Source: Acidimicrobiia bacterium
Lineage (GTDB): Bacteria > Actinomycetota > Acidimicrobiia > IMCC26256 > JAENVU01
Assembly: GCA_016650415.1 (NCBI GenBank)
Contig: JAENVU010000109.1
Coordinates: 1-7,449, forward strand
Length of the DNA stretch: 7,449 nt
Reading direction: 5' to 3'
Made by a program: the position numbers and the translations under genes. Each line of letters starts with the position of its first letter. Position 1 is the first letter of the stretch. Of this stretch, positions 5,354 to 7,449 are shown one piece after another. The notes under the pieces are model-generated. The model was not told the origin of the DNA and did not search any database. It saw nothing but the letters and a program-made list of their open reading frames with translations.

Positions 5354-5928
5354 ACGGCCACCTCACCTGGTACGTCGCGCGGGCCGCGGGCATCGTCACC
5401 TGGGCCCTGCTCGTCGCATCGATGATCTGGGGGTTGCTCTACGCGACACGCGTGTTCCGGCGCCGGGTCTCATTGTGGTGGCTGCTCGGCGTGCATCGCT
5501 TTCTCGGCGCCCTCGCGGTGGTGTTCACTGCCGTGCACGTCGTTGCCCTGCTCTCCGACAGCTTCATCGGGTTCGGCGTCCGCGATGTGTTGGTCCCGTT
5601 CACGAGTTCCTGGCATCCCATCGCGGTCGGCTGGGGCATCATCGCCATGTACCTCCTGGTCGCGATCGAGCTCACGTCGCTCCTGAAGGCCCGGCTGCCC
5701 TACCGCGTGTGGCGGAGTGTGCACCTCACCAGCTACCCCGTGTTCGCGATCGCCACCATCCATGGCTTGAGTTCGGGGACCGACGTGAAGGTTGTCGTCA
5801 CGAGTGGGCTCGGAGTCGCCTTCGGCGCGATCGCAATCGCCATCTCGGTCATTGCCCTCGACCAACGCATGACCGAAGCGCCGCGGCGCCCGGTCCCCGG
5901 GCCGCGGTCCCCGGCCGAGTTCGGTTGA
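5350..5928 (+). CDS. Ferric-reductase-like (YedZ/MsrQ-type) heme membrane protein
   Basis: A 192-residue inner-membrane protein with about five hydrophobic helices near residues 8-31, 45-70, 91-112, 123-140 and 146-170. H49 and H63 (14 apart, second helix) and H125 and H138 (13 apart, fourth helix) form the spacing expected for two stacked b-type hemes in the ferric reductase/NADPH oxidase/YedZ membrane domain. There is no NAD(P)H or FAD-binding domain, so a partner must deliver electrons. Being overlapped with an FMN transferase suggests that partner carries covalent FMN, as in actinobacterial clusters of FMN-binding protein, ApbE and ferric-reductase-like membrane protein. The C-terminal tail (172-192) is Pro/Arg-rich and likely cytoplasmic. 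The start is TTG at 5350, overlapping the previous stop; the first in-frame ATG (residue 25) would delete the first helix. Electron donor and acceptor are unknown; iron reduction is only implied by the family name. Confidence 0.88.
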   Translation: MNGHLTWYVARAAGIVTWALLVASMIWGLLYATRVFRRRVSLWWLLGVHRFLGALAVVFTAVHVVALLSDSFIGFGVRDVLVPFTSSWHPIAVGWGIIAMYLLVAIELTSLLKARLPYRVWRSVHLTSYPVFAIATIHGLSSGTDVKVVVTSGLGVAFGAIAIAISVIALDQRMTEAPRRPVPGPRSPAEFG

Positions 5929-5968
5929 CCGCCGCGCCTCCGCCGGCGAACTGGCAAACTCCTCGGCC

Positions 5969-7258
5969 ATGGGTGACCTTCTGGACCTGGCCGACCGCCT
6001 CTATACCGGAGCCGAACCACCGACTCATCGGACGATGTTCGGCTGGAACGGGGAACTGGTCGACGTTGCGGCCGAGACCGCGTTCGTCGCGGCGTTCTCC
6101 AACGTCGCCGCATTCAACACCGATGCCGGCCTGCTTCTCGCCGATACGAGCAGTTGGTTCGCGTGCGCGGCAGTGCACGAATCGTTGCGTGCGTGGCGCG
6201 ACGTTCGCCTCGACACTGCGGTGTTCACCCATGGCCACACCGATCACTGCTTCGGCGTCGACCTCTACGAGAAGCAGTCCTCCGAGCGGGGGTGGGCACC
6301 GCCGCGCGTGGTCGCCCACGAGGCGATCACGGCACGCTTCGATCGGTACCGAGCGACCAAGGGGTACAACGGCATCATCAACCAACGGCAGTTCCAGCTG
6401 CCGCGGCCGACCTTCCCGACTCACTTCCGCTACCCCGACGAGACGTTCAGGACCCGCCTCGACATCTCACTCGGCGGTGAGACCTTCGAACTGCACCACG
6501 ACCGCGGCGAAACCGACGATCACGTGTGGATCTGGGCGCCCGAACGCAAGGTCCTGTGTACGGGTGACCTCTTCATCTGGGCCGCTCCCAACTGCGGGAA
6601 TCCCCAAAAGGTGCAGCGCTACGCCATCGAGTGGGCCCAAGCCCTCAGGACGATGGCCACGCTCGACGCCGAGGTGATGCTGCCCGGCCACGGACTTCCG
6701 ATCATCGGTTCCGACCGCATCCGCACCGCACTGACCGACTCCGCCGGCCTGCTCGAACACCTGCACAACGAGACGATCCGGATGATGAACGAAGGCGCCC
6801 GGCTCGACGACATCGTCAACACCGTGACCGCGCCACCTCATTTGCTCGACAAGCCCTATCTCGGTCCCATCTACGACGAACCCGAGTTCGTCATCCGCAA
6901 CGTTTGGCGCCTGTTCGGTGGCTGGTATGACGGCGACCCGAGTCACCTGAAGCCGGCGCCGGCCCCACGCCTCGCCGCGGAGATCGCCGCACTCGCCGGG
7001 GGCACCGACCGGCTCGCACAACGCGCTCGGGAACTCGCGGCGGCCGGAGAACTTCGACTAGCCGCTCATCTCGTCGAGTTCGCAACCCAGGCAGAACCCG
7101 ACCGTCCGGCACTCCACGCCGCACGCGCCGAGGTCTACGCGCAGCGGGTCGCGGCCGAGGCCTCCACCATGGCCACGGGAATCTTCAACTGGGCGGCAAC
7201 TGAATCCCGTGCCGTCGCCGAGGCTGAGCACCCCGAACTCGGAGGGTACGCCGGGTAG
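5969..7258 (+). CDS. Metallo-beta-lactamase-fold hydrolase with alkylsulfatase-type dimerisation region
   Basis: A 429-residue metal-dependent hydrolase, soluble, with no signal peptide seen. The metal motif THGHTDH (87-93) gives H88, H90, D92 and H93; further conserved blocks are GETDDHVW (180-187), CTGDLFIWAAPNCGNPQKV (197-215, with D200) and PGHG (239-242). The block GGWYDGDPSHLKPAP (317-331) matches the dimerisation region of SdsA1/BDS1-type alkylsulfatases. Those are about 650 residues with a C-terminal SCP2-like lipid-binding domain; this protein ends after the dimerisation helices. It may therefore hydrolyse an alkyl sulfate or another ester or lactone; the substrate is not readable. 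It begins 40 bases after the membrane-protein gene with no evident ribosome-binding site. CAAACT at 5955-5960 is a weak -10 candidate placed for a leaderless or near-leaderless start. Operon membership with the redox genes is uncertain. Confidence 0.88.
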   Translation: MGDLLDLADRLYTGAEPPTHRTMFGWNGELVDVAAETAFVAAFSNVAAFNTDAGLLLADTSSWFACAAVHESLRAWRDVRLDTAVFTHGHTDHCFGVDLYEKQSSERGWAPPRVVAHEAITARFDRYRATKGYNGIINQRQFQLPRPTFPTHFRYPDETFRTRLDISLGGETFELHHDRGETDDHVWIWAPERKVLCTGDLFIWAAPNCGNPQKVQRYAIEWAQALRTMATLDAEVMLPGHGLPIIGSDRIRTALTDSAGLLEHLHNETIRMMNEGARLDDIVNTVTAPPHLLDKPYLGPIYDEPEFVIRNVWRLFGGWYDGDPSHLKPAPAPRLAAEIAALAGGTDRLAQRARELAAAGELRLAAHLVEFATQAEPDRPALHAARAEVYAQRVAAEASTMATGIFNWAATESRAVAEAEHPELGGYAG

Positions 7259-7261
7259 CAT
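7256..7261 (+). promoter_or_regulatory. Predicted -10 element for a leaderless UbiA-family transcript
   Basis: TAGCAT fits TANNNT and ends 6 bases before the ATG at 7268, so transcription would start on the A of the start codon. Its first three bases are the stop codon of the upstream hydrolase. No -35 is evident, as is common for leaderless actinobacterial promoters. Confidence 0.45.
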
Positions 7262-7267
7262 CACCTG

Positions 7268-7449
7268 ATGTCTGATTCCGCCCCTGTGGCTGCCGGGGCC
7301 GACCCGCGCCCGGCGTCGACCAGGTCGATGTCGCTGCTCGCCGGGCTGGTACGCACCGCTCGCCCGAAGCAGTGGATGAAGAATGTGCTGGTGGTGGCCG
7401 CGCCGGCGGCCGCGGGCGTGCTGGGCCACGGCGACGTGATCGTCGACAC
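7268..7449 (+). CDS. UbiA-family prenyltransferase, decaprenyl-phosphate phosphoribosyltransferase-like, 5' part
   Basis: Only the first 60 codons are in the window. After a variable start of about 20 residues, the stretch LLAGLVRTARPKQWMKNVLV (21-40) followed by VAAPAAAGVLG opens the first membrane helix. This closely follows the N-terminus of M. tuberculosis Rv3806c (VVKAIRPRQWVKNVLVLAAP). That membrane enzyme moves 5-phosphoribose from PRPP to decaprenyl phosphate, the first step to the arabinose donor of cell-wall arabinan. The Asp-rich active-site motifs lie beyond the window, so another UbiA-type function cannot be excluded. The ATG is 9 bases after the hydrolase stop codon. GGAGGG (7241-7246) is about 21 bases away, too far to be its ribosome-binding site, which agrees with the leaderless -10 at 7256-7261. 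Confidence 0.8.
   Translation, partial: MSDSAPVAAGADPRPASTRSMSLLAGLVRTARPKQWMKNVLVVAAPAAAGVLGHGDVIVD

Noticed and set aside
3889..5962. GGCAAACTCC occurs at 3889-3898 and at 5953-5962
   Set aside because: A single shared 10-mer; it might be a -10-like element in both, but two copies do not show that.
5157..6677. 506-codon open frame on the plus strand
   Set aside because: Overlaps three well-supported genes in another frame and is Pro/Arg/Ser-rich with no domain.

Overview
The window is GC-rich DNA with dense, short-gapped genes and GTG/TTG starts, which points to an actinobacterium. The protein matches point the same way: a KstR-like TetR regulator, a FadD19-like CoA ligase, an Rv1264-like adenylate cyclase, a short family I pyrophosphatase and the start of a decaprenyl-phosphate phosphoribosyltransferase-like UbiA protein. 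Class Acidimicrobiia or a mycolic-acid relative are both possible; the order cannot be fixed from this window. No rRNA, tRNA, CRISPR array, insertion sequence or transposase was seen.

The layout is two divergent blocks around an intergenic region at about 3790-4056. On the minus strand, reading leftward from that region, are ppa (3789-3295), a KstR-like TetR gene (3223-2621), a FadD19-like acyl-CoA ligase (2610-991) and a class III adenylate cyclase (981 to beyond base 1). The last three are 9-10 bases apart and look like one transcription unit. A near-perfect 20-bp palindrome (3229-3248) lies just upstream of the TetR start. Its AAC-NN-GTT core is that of KstR operators, so the unit is probably autorepressed and induced by an acyl-CoA or steroid-CoA ligand. 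Having a cAMP-producing enzyme in a lipid or steroid activation operon is the most notable regulatory arrangement here.

On the plus strand, reading rightward, are a small secreted Pro/Gln/Tyr-rich protein (4057-4425), an ApbE-type FAD:protein FMN transferase (4412-5353) and a five-helix bis-heme ferric-reductase-like membrane protein (5350-5928). These three overlap by 14 and 4 bases and so form a coupled operon, probably a membrane electron-transfer module with covalent flavinylation. No classical FMN-binding-domain acceptor is encoded; the small secreted protein ends in a degenerate flavinylation-like motif. Downstream are a metallo-beta-lactamase-fold, alkylsulfatase-like hydrolase (5969-7258) and the 5' end of the UbiA-family gene (7268 onward), which has a -10 element placed as for a leaderless mRNA.

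The intergenic region carries a good sigma70-type promoter for ppa, a perfect actinobacterial DnaA box (3930-3938) overlapping its -35, and a 13-bp inverted repeat (3950-3962/4016-4028) whose loop contains a possible anti-Shine-Dalgarno sequence for the small secreted protein.
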